Notes under the pieces: model-generated | Told to the model about the DNA's origin: nothing | What the model saw: the letters and a program-made list of their open reading frames with translations, nothing else | The model's database searches: none | Translations under genes and position numbers: made by a program | In this document: one piece after another, positions 1 to 5,160 of the stretch | Position numbering within the stretch: the stretch's first letter is position 1 | Layout of the letters: every line of letters starts with the position of its first letter | Source of the DNA: Pseudomonadota bacterium | GTDB taxonomy: Bacteria; Desulfobacterota; Desulfobulbia; Desulfobulbales; Desulfobulbaceae | Direction: 5' to 3' | Length of the DNA stretch: 5,775 nucleotides | Assembly (NCBI GenBank): GCA_009778235.1 | Contig: WRKE01000163.1 | Location: 1 to 5,775 of the forward strand

Positions 1-85
1 GGTGGAATTCGCGCAGTTTGCCGTTTTCCACCAGGGCGATCCGGTTCTCGTAGAAGGTTGCATTGATGAGAATGTCTGTGTACAT
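1..85 (-). CDS. rng: Ribonuclease G/E family protein, N-terminal fragment (cut by window edge)
   Basis: Reading the minus strand from an ATG at 85-83 gives 28 codons that run off the window. The peptide begins MYTDILINATFYENRIALVE and continues with NGKLREFH. This matches the conserved start of the RNase E/G family, in which a short strand of the type ILIN or LLVN is followed by a segment of the type TRVALVEDG and then LxExHIER. Members are endoribonucleases that process 16S rRNA and degrade mRNA in the cytoplasm. Only the very N-terminus is visible, so the S1 domain and the catalytic DNase I-like domain cannot be checked, and RNase G cannot be told from RNase E. No strong Shine-Dalgarno sequence precedes the ATG. 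The reading frame stays open upstream to about position 150, with a TTG there, but that extension does not look like family sequence. The gene is divergent from the glycosyltransferase gene. Confidence 0.8.
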   Translation of the reverse strand, partial: MYTDILINATFYENRIALVENGKLREFH

Positions 86-170
86 AAGAGGGCTTGGTCG
101 AATTCCATGGGCGCCACCAGAACGCTGGCAACGCAAGGCTCAAAGCGCAAAAGTGATTATGGATCAAACA

Positions 171-210
171 TATTACTATACTATACCGGGGCTAAACCGC
201 CATAATAAAT
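171..210. promoter_or_regulatory. AT-rich divergent promoter-like patch
   Basis: This is the only AT-rich stretch in the 192-bp gap between two divergent genes. It contains the tandem ACTATACTATACC. On the plus strand TATACT (177-182) is a 5/6 match to a sigma-70 -10 box, but no convincing -35 box sits 16-18 bp upstream. On the minus strand TATAGT (185-180) is also 5/6 and has a weak TTATTA 17 bp upstream (208-203), which would fit transcription of the RNase G/E gene with a leader of roughly 90 nt. The position between divergent genes supports a promoter role, but the boxes themselves are weak. Confidence 0.3.
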
Positions 211-216
211 TGGCGG
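197..216. repeat. 6-bp inverted repeat with 8-nt AT loop in divergent intergenic region
   Basis: CCGCCA (197-202) and TGGCGG (211-216) are perfect inverted copies flanking TAATAAAT. It could be an operator half-site pair or an RNA stem-loop in the leader of the glycosyltransferase operon, about 60 bp before that gene's start. The arms are short, so chance is a real alternative. Confidence 0.35.
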
Positions 217-277
217 CCGCAACCACCCCACTGCGGCTGCAAGGGTCGGAATCCACCGGGATTATAGCAGGAAGCGA

Positions 278-1147
278 GTGATTTCGGTTATCATTCCCAC
301 CTATAACAGGGAGCCCTTTCTGGAACGGTCCATCGGGTCGGTACTGGCGCAGCGGCTGGCCTGCGGTGAGTTGATCGTGGTCGACGACGGGTCCACCGAT
401 AACACCGTGGCCCTGATCGAGCGGCTGGCCGCGGGTGCCGCGGTGCCGATTAGGCTGGTGTGCCAACGTAATTTGGGCGCGGCCGCGGCCCGAAACACCG
501 GCATCCGCCTGGCCCGGGGGCAATTGCTCGCCTTTCTCGATTCCGACGATTGGTGGCTGCCGGACAAGCTGGCCGTGCAGGCGGCGGCCATGGCGGACCG
601 GCCGGAGTTTCTTGTCGCCCACACCCGTGAAATCTGGTTTCGCCGGGGGGTGCGGGTCAATCAGCACAAGAAGCACGACCCGCCCGGCGGCGACATCTTT
701 GCCGCCAGCTTAAGGATGTGTGTGGTCGGGATGTCCACGGTCATGGCCCGGCGAGAGCTGTTTGATCGCCATGGGCTGTTTGACGAGTCGCTGCCCTGTT
801 GCGAGGATTACGATTTCTGGCTGCGAATCGGTTGCCGCGAACCCTTTCTGCTCGTCCCCGACCGGCTGACCGGCAAGGACGGCGGCCGAGCCGATCAACT
901 CTCCGCGATCCACCGGCAAGGTATGGATATCTTTCGCATCCGTGCCCTGGTGGCGTTGCTGGAGGCGGGCAGGCTCCGGCCGGATCAGCGTCGCGCGGCG
1001 GTGGCCGAATTGGCGCGCAAATGCCGGATTTACGGGCAGGGATGCGCCAAGCACGGCCGCCCCGAAGAGGCAGCCCATTATCTCAACCTGGCCTCCGCTA
1101 TCAACAAGAAGGAGATGTGGCCGCATGAACCTGGCGTCCTCCCCTGA
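278..1147 (+). CDS. Family 2 glycosyltransferase (GT-A fold)
   Basis: This 289-residue protein transfers a sugar from a nucleotide-sugar donor to an acceptor that cannot be identified from sequence. It opens with ISVIIPTYNRE, the usual first strand of GT2 enzymes. VVDDGSTD (residues 34-41) is the nucleotide-binding segment. The stretch RNLGAAAARNTGI (64-76) leads to the metal-binding DxD-type motif LDSDD (87-91). ED at 176-177, in the context CCEDYDFWLR, fits the position of the acceptor-side acidic pair. The last 80 or so residues are helical and charged with no membrane span, so the enzyme is probably cytosolic or peripheral. The start is GTG at 278, because AGGA (269-272) lies 5 nt upstream and the family's N-terminal strand begins at residue 2. 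Its 3' end overlaps the next gene by 23 bp, which implies translational coupling and an operon. The role is probably in cell-surface polysaccharide assembly, but no other sugar gene is in view. Confidence 0.9.
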   Translation: MISVIIPTYNREPFLERSIGSVLAQRLACGELIVVDDGSTDNTVALIERLAAGAAVPIRLVCQRNLGAAAARNTGIRLARGQLLAFLDSDDWWLPDKLAVQAAAMADRPEFLVAHTREIWFRRGVRVNQHKKHDPPGGDIFAASLRMCVVGMSTVMARRELFDRHGLFDESLPCCEDYDFWLRIGCREPFLLVPDRLTGKDGGRADQLSAIHRQGMDIFRIRALVALLEAGRLRPDQRRAAVAELARKCRIYGQGCAKHGRPEEAAHYLNLASAINKKEMWPHEPGVLP

Positions 1148-2243
1148 CCCGGCCCGCTTTGTCACCCGGCTTTATGTGGCTGAGGACTGTGTTGATCTGG
1201 ACTACACCAGAGAGATCATCGACCGGGCCAAACTGCCGGTGACCAAGGTTGGCGCCCGCGAGACGCCCGTCATCGACGGCTATTATCCGGCCAATCTCAC
1301 CGCCGGCAAGCGCCATCTCCTGCTCTGCCGCAATCGCGGCATCTTTTTCAAACCCTGTCCGGGCACCCGCGAGTACCGCTGCTGCGACTATCAGGTGCTC
1401 AACATCGGCATGAACTGCCCCATGGATTGCGTCTACTGCATCCTCCAGGCCTACCTCAATAACCCCTGGCTCAGTTTCTTCGTCAATGTCGAGGATCTGT
1501 TCGCCGAACTGGACCGGGAGCTTGCCGCCCAGCCGCACCGCTTCTTCCGGATCGGCACCGGCGAGTTCACCGACAGTCTGGCCTTGGACAGCCTCACCCG
1601 GCTGAGTCCCCGCCTGGTCGCCTATATGGCCGGCCAGGCCAATGCGGTGCTGGAATTGAAGACCAAGAGCGCCAGTATCGCTCACCTTGAAGGACTCGAT
1701 CACCGGGGTCGGACCGTGGTCGCTTGGTCGCTCAACAGCCCGTCGATCATGGTCAGGGAGGAGATTCGCACTGCGACTTTGGATGAGCGGTTGCGGGCCG
1801 CTGCCCAGTGTGCCGACTGGGGCTATAGCCTCGCCTTCCACTTCGACCCGATCATCCTCCATCCCGGCTGGCAGGACGGGTACCGCGCCACCATCGACCG
1901 GCTGTTCACCATGGTCCCGGCCGAGGCCATCGCCTGGATCAGCCTGGGTGGACTGCGCTACCTGCCGCCGCTGAAGCGGATCGCGGCTGCGCGCTTTCCA
2001 GCCTCGCGTTTCTTCTATCAGGAGTTCATCGACGGCCTGGATGGCAAGCGCCGTTACGTCCGCCCGCGGCGGGTGGAGATGTACCGGCTGCTGGCCGATG
2101 CCTTAAACCAAAAAATCCATTCCCGGACCTGCCTCTATTTCTGTATGGAAAACGACACCATCTGGCGGGAGGTTTTTGGGTTCGTCCCCGATGATCACGG
2201 CGGCTTGCCGGCGATGCTCGACCGGGCGGCGGGCCTGCGGTGA
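1125..2243 (+). CDS. Spore photoproduct lyase-like radical SAM protein (SPL family)
   Basis: This 372-residue protein is related to spore photoproduct lyase and the wider COG1533-type radical SAM group. The 4Fe-4S and S-adenosylmethionine motif is CPMDCVYC (C98, C102, C105; CxxxCxxC), in the context NIGMNCPMDCVYCILQAYL. The flanking sequence and overall length also fit the SPL family. Upstream lie further cysteines (C68, C78, C86, C87). In Bacillus SPL the hydrogen-donating cysteine lies in a segment of the type EAACTSD. The corresponding stretch here, RIGTGEFTDSLALD (142-155), has no cysteine, so the enzyme probably does not repair spore photoproduct by the same mechanism. Its substrate is unknown. 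ATG 1125 is chosen over upstream in-frame codons because AAGGAG (1109-1114) precedes it and the upstream codons lie inside the glycosyltransferase gene in another frame. It overlaps that gene by 23 bp and is followed 37 bp later by the deacylase gene. Confidence 0.85.
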   Translation: MNLASSPDPARFVTRLYVAEDCVDLDYTREIIDRAKLPVTKVGARETPVIDGYYPANLTAGKRHLLLCRNRGIFFKPCPGTREYRCCDYQVLNIGMNCPMDCVYCILQAYLNNPWLSFFVNVEDLFAELDRELAAQPHRFFRIGTGEFTDSLALDSLTRLSPRLVAYMAGQANAVLELKTKSASIAHLEGLDHRGRTVVAWSLNSPSIMVREEIRTATLDERLRAAAQCADWGYSLAFHFDPIILHPGWQDGYRATIDRLFTMVPAEAIAWISLGGLRYLPPLKRIAAARFPASRFFYQEFIDGLDGKRRYVRPRRVEMYRLLADALNQKIHSRTCLYFCMENDTIWREVFGFVPDDHGGLPAMLDRAAGLR

Positions 2244-2280
2244 GACCGGCCATCCCTTGGTTTTTCAGGCGGCATTGGGT

Positions 2281-2784
2281 ATGGTGGTGGAGATGGAACA
2301 AGGGATGAATGAATTGCCGGCAGGCTGCCGGCAGATACAACACTATTTGCGAGACAACGGCCTCGACTGCCGGGTGAGGGTTTTGGCGGTCAGCACCAAG
2401 ACCGCCCAGGAGGCGGCCAACGCCTTGGGTTGTGCCTTGGCCCAGGTTGTCAAATCATTGGTCTTTCGCGCCAAGGCGAGCGACCGGCCGGTGCTGGTGC
2501 TCACCTGCGGCGATAATCGGGTCAGCGAAAAGAAGGTGGCTGCCCTGATTGGTGAGAAGATCGGTCGGGCGGATGGTGATTTCGTCCAGGCCAGAACCGG
2601 GTATGCGGTGGGCGGGGTCGCCCCCTTTGCCCATCGGCAGCCGCCCCTGGTCCTGATCGATGGCGCTGTCCACCGCTTTGACCGGGTCTGGGCCTCGGCC
2701 GGCACCGCGGACAGCATGTTCGAGATCGCCACGGGTGAGTTGATCCGGCTGGCCGGCGGCCAAGTGGCGGATATCGCCGGCTGA
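2281..2784 (+). CDS. YbaK/EbsC-family aminoacyl-tRNA deacylase
   Basis: The predicted 167-residue protein is a stand-alone relative of the editing domain of bacterial prolyl-tRNA synthetase. Such proteins act in trans in the cytoplasm and hydrolyse mischarged tRNA, for example Cys-tRNA-Pro or Ala-tRNA-Pro. Family features are STKTAQEAANALGC (38-51), the conserved lysine in QVVKSLVF (K58), a central LVLTCGDNRVS strand-turn (72-82), and the glycine-rich TGYAVGGVAPFAH loop (106-118). FEIATGELIRL near the C-terminus is also typical. Which amino acid and tRNA it edits cannot be read from the sequence. The start is uncertain among ATG 2281, 2293 and 2305. I chose 2281 because AGGCGG (2267-2272) lies 8 nt upstream; family N-termini usually begin near the third, MNELPAGC. 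It lies 37 bp after the SPL-like gene and is probably co-transcribed. Confidence 0.88.
   Translation: MVVEMEQGMNELPAGCRQIQHYLRDNGLDCRVRVLAVSTKTAQEAANALGCALAQVVKSLVFRAKASDRPVLVLTCGDNRVSEKKVAALIGEKIGRADGDFVQARTGYAVGGVAPFAHRQPPLVLIDGAVHRFDRVWASAGTADSMFEIATGELIRLAGGQVADIAG
2315..2334. repeat. Tandem palindromic octamers in the 5' coding region of the deacylase
   Basis: TGCCGGCAG occurs at 2315-2323 and again at 2326-2334, separated by GC. Each copy contains the self-complementary TGCCGGCA. The two copies can pair with each other, giving a small GC-rich hairpin close after the alternative start ATG 2305. It encodes ordinary protein sequence (LPAGCRQ), so it may be a coincidence of GC-rich codons. 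Confidence 0.3.
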
Positions 2785-2887
2785 AATCAAAAAACCGGAG
2801 CAGGAAGATGGCCAGTGCTTGAAAACGCGGAGAGGGCGTCGCCTCCCCGAATTCAGGCAATGCAGAGAATCAGCAGGAGGTGAACCC

Positions 2888-3172
2888 ATGGGTTTGTTAC
2901 CGATTGTCGAGCGAGGAAAAACAGTGGCCTGTCATGCGGATTGGCCGCTTTTCTACATGAACGATTTCTCGCGGCTGGGCCTTTCGGTCAGCCGGCTGGC
3001 TGATGCCCTGTCGGCCCTGCGCGAAGGCGGCTACACGGTGCATACCGACGAGCAGGGCGCAGCGCTTGAGATCGACGGCAAGGATCAGGTGGCAGCGATC
3101 GTGGCCGCCCTGCGCGCCGGGGCGATCGACTGCGAAACATCTGATCTGATCGGCTGCGTGTACCAGGGCTGA
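2888..3172 (+). CDS. Hypothetical protein, 94 residues
   Basis: I do not recognise this protein. It has 94 residues, no signal peptide and no membrane span, so it is probably cytosolic. It starts MGLLPIVERGKTVACHADW and ends SDLIGCVYQG, with cysteines at positions near 15, 81 and 89. The middle reads as an amphipathic helix (SRLADALSALREGGY), a strand (TVHTDEQGAALEI) and a second helix (KDQVAAIVAALRAG). That helix-strand-helix order is compatible with a small ACT-like alpha/beta fold, but this is only a guess. Translation evidence is strong: AGGAGGT at 2875-2881 gives an ideal Shine-Dalgarno sequence 7 nt from ATG 2888. The frame is open back to a TTG at 2819, which I rejected because it has no comparable site. 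It is the last gene before a terminator and lies 103 bp after the deacylase gene. Confidence 0.75.
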   Translation: MGLLPIVERGKTVACHADWPLFYMNDFSRLGLSVSRLADALSALREGGYTVHTDEQGAALEIDGKDQVAAIVAALRAGAIDCETSDLIGCVYQG

Positions 3173-3185
3173 TAGTCTTTTTACT

Positions 3186-3202
3186 CCTGCCCGGCGGGCA
3201 GG
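3186..3202 (+). repeat. Perfect 7-bp stem-loop after the hypothetical gene
   Basis: CCTGCCC (3186-3192) and GGGCAGG (3196-3202) form a perfect stem with a GGC loop, starting 14 bp after the stop codon. No T tract follows it, so it is not a complete intrinsic terminator. It may stabilise the 3' end of the transcript or act together with the terminator just downstream. Confidence 0.55.
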
Positions 3203-3252
3203 CGCCAAAGAACAGCCAGGGGCGGCGCTTCGCCCTCCCCGGCGCTTTTTTT
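3203..3252 (+). terminator. Probable rho-independent terminator of the four-gene operon
   Basis: An outer stem pairs GCGCC-type sequence (about 3203-3207) with GGCGC (3241-3245), immediately followed by seven T's (3246-3252). Inside it, GGGG with CGGCG (3219-3227) can pair imperfectly with CGCCC and CCCC (3230-3240). The position, just after the last operon gene and before a gene with its own ribosome-binding site, supports termination. The stem is branched and imperfect, so its strength is uncertain. Confidence 0.65.
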
Positions 3253-3275
3253 ATTCTTTGCAGGTGATATCTGTC

Positions 3276-4073
3276 ATGGATGAGACCACTGTGCGGCCCG
3301 AGGAGTTGCCAAGTACGCCTTCCTGGGTGCCGTTTTCCACCTCCTGTGCCTTTTTGTTCCGTCACCCCCGCCTATTGGGCCTAAGTCTGCTGCTGATGCT
3401 CCTGATCGGGACCCTTACCTGGCTGGGCTATCTCTTTACCGTGGATTTGATCAACCATTTCACCGGCTCGTTTTTCACCACCCCGCCCTTGGTGGAAAAA
3501 TTCTGGCACTGGCCGCTGTTGTGGGGGTGGCAGGCCCTGAGATGGGTCTTTGTGCTCCTCAGCCGGGTCGTCGCCTTTTATCTGGCCTTTATCCTGGCAT
3601 ACAGCCTGACCACGCCCGGCTATGCCTTCTTAAGCTCCTGGGCCGGCAACCGCTATTGCACCCAGGCCGGGGAGGGTGAGGCGGTGTTCAGTCTGGCCGG
3701 GGCCCTGATCGATCTTCGCGAGGGAATCAAGATCGGCGCCATGGGTATAGTGGTCACCATTGCCGCCCTGGTCGCCAACTTTGTGCCGGTGATCGGCCAG
3801 GCCACGGTGTTCGTGCTCTATGCGTACTATTCGGCCCTGATGTTCGTCGACTATCCGGCCTCCCGCTATCGCTGGACCTTAGGTCAAAAACTCGGCTGGC
3901 TGCGGCTGCACAGCGGCCCGGCCTTCCGGCTGGGGCTTTTTCCCGCTCTGATCAGCATGGTGCCATTGCTGAACATTTTCCTGATGGCCCTGTGTTTCCC
4001 CCTGTTCACTATCCACACCACCCTCAATTTTTTGACCATCGAGGGCCGCAAGGAGATCCTTCCTGTTCCCTGA
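3276..4073 (+). CDS. EI24-domain integral membrane protein (CysZ-like)
   Basis: This 265-residue inner-membrane protein resembles the EI24/CysZ family. CysZ itself is a sulfate permease, but many relatives have no proven substrate, so sulfate transport is only one possibility. Hydrophobic segments lie at about residues 33-54, 81-110 (a long, possibly re-entrant pair), 153-191 (two spans) and 219-253. DYP at 192-194 followed by arginines, and VPLLNIFLMALCFPLF (229-244), match conserved positions in the family. The N-terminal 20 residues are hydrophilic and probably cytoplasmic. ATG 3276 is preferred over TTG 3258 because AGGTGA (3262-3267) lies 8 nt upstream. That site begins only 10 nt after the T tract of the preceding terminator, so any promoter must lie within or before the terminator, or the gene depends on read-through. 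IS debris begins within 20 bp of its stop codon, in the same frame. Confidence 0.85.
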   Translation: MDETTVRPEELPSTPSWVPFSTSCAFLFRHPRLLGLSLLLMLLIGTLTWLGYLFTVDLINHFTGSFFTTPPLVEKFWHWPLLWGWQALRWVFVLLSRVVAFYLAFILAYSLTTPGYAFLSSWAGNRYCTQAGEGEAVFSLAGALIDLREGIKIGAMGIVVTIAALVANFVPVIGQATVFVLYAYYSALMFVDYPASRYRWTLGQKLGWLRLHSGPAFRLGLFPALISMVPLLNIFLMALCFPLFTIHTTLNFLTIEGRKEILPVP

Positions 4074-4088
4074 AACCGGGCCACTTTT

Positions 4089-4474
4089 GGTGACCAAGTC
4101 CGGCGGGATGAGATCCGCGAAAAAGGCAAAGAGCACAAGGAACTCATGAAAGGCAGCCGCTACATCTGGCTCAAGAACCCCTGGAACCTGACCCAGAAGC
4201 AACGAACCAGGCTTCAGCGGTTTGAACGAATGAACTTGAAAATCAACAGGGCCTATCTCCTCAAAGAACGCTTTCGCGATCTGTGGTCCTGCATAACAAA
4301 ACCTTGGGCCGAAAAGCATTTGAAACAATGGTTCTGGTGGGCAACGCATTCACGCAAGCCAAGGTGGTCAGTCACAAGGCCTATGGATTCAGAACCCCTG
4401 AACACTTCATCCAAAACCTCTACCACTGCATGGGTAACTTACCAACTCAATCTCTCATGCATAGATTTGGGTGA
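4089..4474 (+). pseudogene. ISL3-family transposase remnant (5' truncated, internal deletion)
   Basis: Two collinear pieces of an ISL3-type DDE transposase remain. The first, about 4092-4355, reads DQVRRDEIREKGKE and continues through MKGSRYIWLKNPWNLT, NRAYLLKERFRDLW and FWWATHSR. All of these are hallmarks of the middle and late part of ISL3 transposases. The second piece, 4356-4474 in another frame, reads KVVSHKAYGFRTPEHFIQN and ends GNLPTQSLMHRFG before TGA. In intact relatives roughly 50 residues separate these blocks, including the glutamate of the catalytic triad, so the junction near 4352-4358 marks an internal deletion that also shifts the frame. The N-terminal zinc-finger and helix-turn-helix regions and the first two catalytic aspartates are missing. 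No terminal inverted repeat is recognisable. The product cannot be active. The remnant lies between the EI24 gene and hicAB. Confidence 0.85.
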
Positions 4475-4498
4475 ACAACCTTTTTTTATTGGATAATG

Positions 4499-4527
4499 TT
4501 GATCTTCTCCGTTTGATTGTGTAACAT
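4499..4527 (+). promoter_or_regulatory. Candidate sigma-70 promoter of hicAB
   Basis: TTGATC (4499-4504) and TAACAT (4522-4527) are separated by 17 bp, each matching four of six consensus bases. Initiation would fall at about 4533-4535, on or next to the hicA ATG at 4535. The -10 box lies inside the palindrome described separately, so a repressor bound there would block RNA polymerase. A second AT-rich possibility is GATAAT at 4492-4497, which would leave a short leader. Neither is certain. Confidence 0.4.
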
Positions 4528-4533
4528 ACACAA
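4517..4533. promoter_or_regulatory. Palindromic operator candidate for HicB autoregulation
   Basis: TTGTGTA (4517-4523) and TACACAA (4527-4533) are perfect 7-bp inverted copies around ACA, ending one base before the hicA start codon. HicB here carries a C-terminal ribbon-helix-helix domain, and such domains bind short palindromes as dimers. HicB proteins are known to repress their own operon. Placement over the candidate -10 box fits an autorepression site. The binding itself is inferred. Confidence 0.65.
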
Positions 4534-4534
4534 C

Positions 4535-4717
4535 ATGAAAAGCAAAGAGATCATGCGCCTGCTCGAAGCGGACGGCTGGACGCTGAGAGGGGTGAAAGGG
4601 TCACACCATATCTTCACTCACCCGGAAAAAGCTGGTCATATCAGCGTCCCGCATCCCAAAAACGACTTGGGCAAAGGACTGGTCAACAAATTGCTCAAGC
4701 AGGCAGGCATCAAATAG
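4535..4717 (+). CDS. hicA: HicA toxin (mRNA interferase)
   Basis: This 60-residue protein is a full-length HicA with the double-stranded RNA-binding-like fold of the family. HicA toxins degrade mRNA and tmRNA in the cytoplasm and are neutralised by direct binding of HicB. The N-terminal helix MKSKEIMRLLEADGW (1-15) is followed by LRGVKGSHHIFTHP (17-30), where H24 in GSHHIF is the conserved catalytic histidine. ISVPHPKNDLGKGLVNKLLKQAGI (36-59) forms the remaining strand and C-terminal helix. ATG 4535 matches the usual family start; an in-frame TTG at 4517 lies inside the operator palindrome. No Shine-Dalgarno sequence is visible before the ATG, in contrast to hicB. The gene precedes hicB by 9 bp in the standard toxin-first order and lies just downstream of ISL3 debris, as expected for a mobile accessory module. 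Confidence 0.95.
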   Translation: MKSKEIMRLLEADGWTLRGVKGSHHIFTHPEKAGHISVPHPKNDLGKGLVNKLLKQAGIK

Positions 4718-4721
4718 GAGG
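4716..4721 (+). promoter_or_regulatory. Perfect Shine-Dalgarno of hicB overlapping the hicA stop
   Basis: AGGAGG lies 5 nt before the hicB ATG and shares bases with the hicA stop codon TAG (4715-4717). This fixes the hicB start and implies strong, possibly coupled, antitoxin translation. Confidence 0.8.
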
Positions 4722-4726
4722 CAACC

Positions 4727-5134
4727 ATGAAGTTGAAATACCCTATCGCCATCGAATCTGGAGATGAGACCACCGCTTTTGGCGTCGTCGTTCCTGATCT
4801 TCCCGGATGTTTCTCCGCCGGAGACACCTTGGATGAAGCGGTCGAAAACAGCAAAGAGGCTATTGCCTTGTGGATTGAGACCGTGCTTGACGATGACGGC
4901 ACGGTTCCGGCGCCCGGGAAACTGGCAGATCATACCAAGAATCCTGAATTTTCCGGATGGACGTGGGCGGTGGTCGAGATTGACGGGGTCTTGCTGGACG
5001 ATAAGTCAGAGCGCGTGAATATCAGTATGCCGAAAAGGATACTTGCCAGGATTGACCGGCATGCTTCAGCCCGCGGCGAGACCCGCAGCGGCTTTTTGGT
5101 GAATGCGGCGCTTGAGCGGATTGTTCATGGGTGA
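4727..5134 (+). CDS. hicB: HicB antitoxin with ribbon-helix-helix DNA-binding domain
   Basis: This 135-residue protein is the antitoxin partner of the adjacent HicA. Residues 1-60 form the HicB-like partial RNase H fold: YPIAIE (5-10), FGVVVPDLPGCFSAGDTLDEA (18-38, with the hallmark PDLPGC), then a helix ENSKEAIALWIET (40-52). A linker with DGTVPAPGK (57-65) leads to WAVVEIDG (80-87). The C-terminal part, VNISMPKRILARIDRHA (97-113) and GETRSGFLVNAALERI (117-132), is a ribbon-helix-helix domain that dimerises and binds DNA. This makes it the RHH subclass of HicB rather than the HTH one. It should block the HicA active site and repress the operon through the palindrome at 4517-4533. The start is fixed by AGGAGG 5 nt upstream. 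All family parts are present, so the module looks intact. Confidence 0.95.
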   Translation: MKLKYPIAIESGDETTAFGVVVPDLPGCFSAGDTLDEAVENSKEAIALWIETVLDDDGTVPAPGKLADHTKNPEFSGWTWAVVEIDGVLLDDKSERVNISMPKRILARIDRHASARGETRSGFLVNAALERIVHG

Positions 5135-5160
5135 GGTTTAGGCAACCATCCCCGAAACCT
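5134..5160. repeat. Stem-loop after hicB
   Basis: AGGTTT (5134-5139) pairs with AAACCT (5155-5160), and the inner GG (5141-5142) with CC (5152-5153), around one mismatch and a 9-nt loop. It begins on the last base of the hicB stop codon. No T run follows directly; TTTT appears only at 5169-5172. It may be a weak terminator for hicAB. Confidence 0.4.

Noticed and set aside
5..113. GAATTC (5-10 and 100-105) and CCATGG sites suggesting a cloning-vector junction
   Set aside because: The sequence across them encodes a natural RNase G/E N-terminus and ordinary intergenic DNA; six-base sites occur by chance.
2..205. Plus-strand open frames at the left edge (67 and 72 codons)
   Set aside because: They lie antisense to the recognisable RNase G/E start and run into noncoding sequence. 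Their peptides show no family features and have no good ribosome-binding site.
942..1124. A longer N-terminus for the SPL-like protein
   Set aside because: The extra 61 codons lie inside the glycosyltransferase gene in another frame and read as arginine/tryptophan-rich shadow sequence. ATG 1125 has AAGGAG upstream and matches a normal family start.
1101..1862. Long minus-strand open frame (253 codons) opposite the SPL-like gene
   Set aside because: It is a typical antisense shadow in GC-rich coding DNA; the plus strand carries clear radical SAM motifs here.
2176..2280. Upstream ATG for the deacylase gene
   Set aside because: It overlaps the end of the SPL-like gene and would add a 35-residue tail unlike YbaK-family N-termini.
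2826..2857. GGAG/CTCC self-complementarity before the hypothetical gene as a terminator
   Set aside because: The stem is short, the alternative pairing leaves no loop, and no T tract follows.
3879..4349. Minus-strand open frame of 156 codons across the EI24 end and ISL3 remnant
   Set aside because: It is antisense to two segments with recognisable protein homology on the plus strand and crosses the junction between them.
4475..4500. Right terminal inverted repeat of the ISL3 element
   Set aside because: The T-rich stretch after the transposase stop does not show a recognisable ISL3 end, and there is no left end to compare with.
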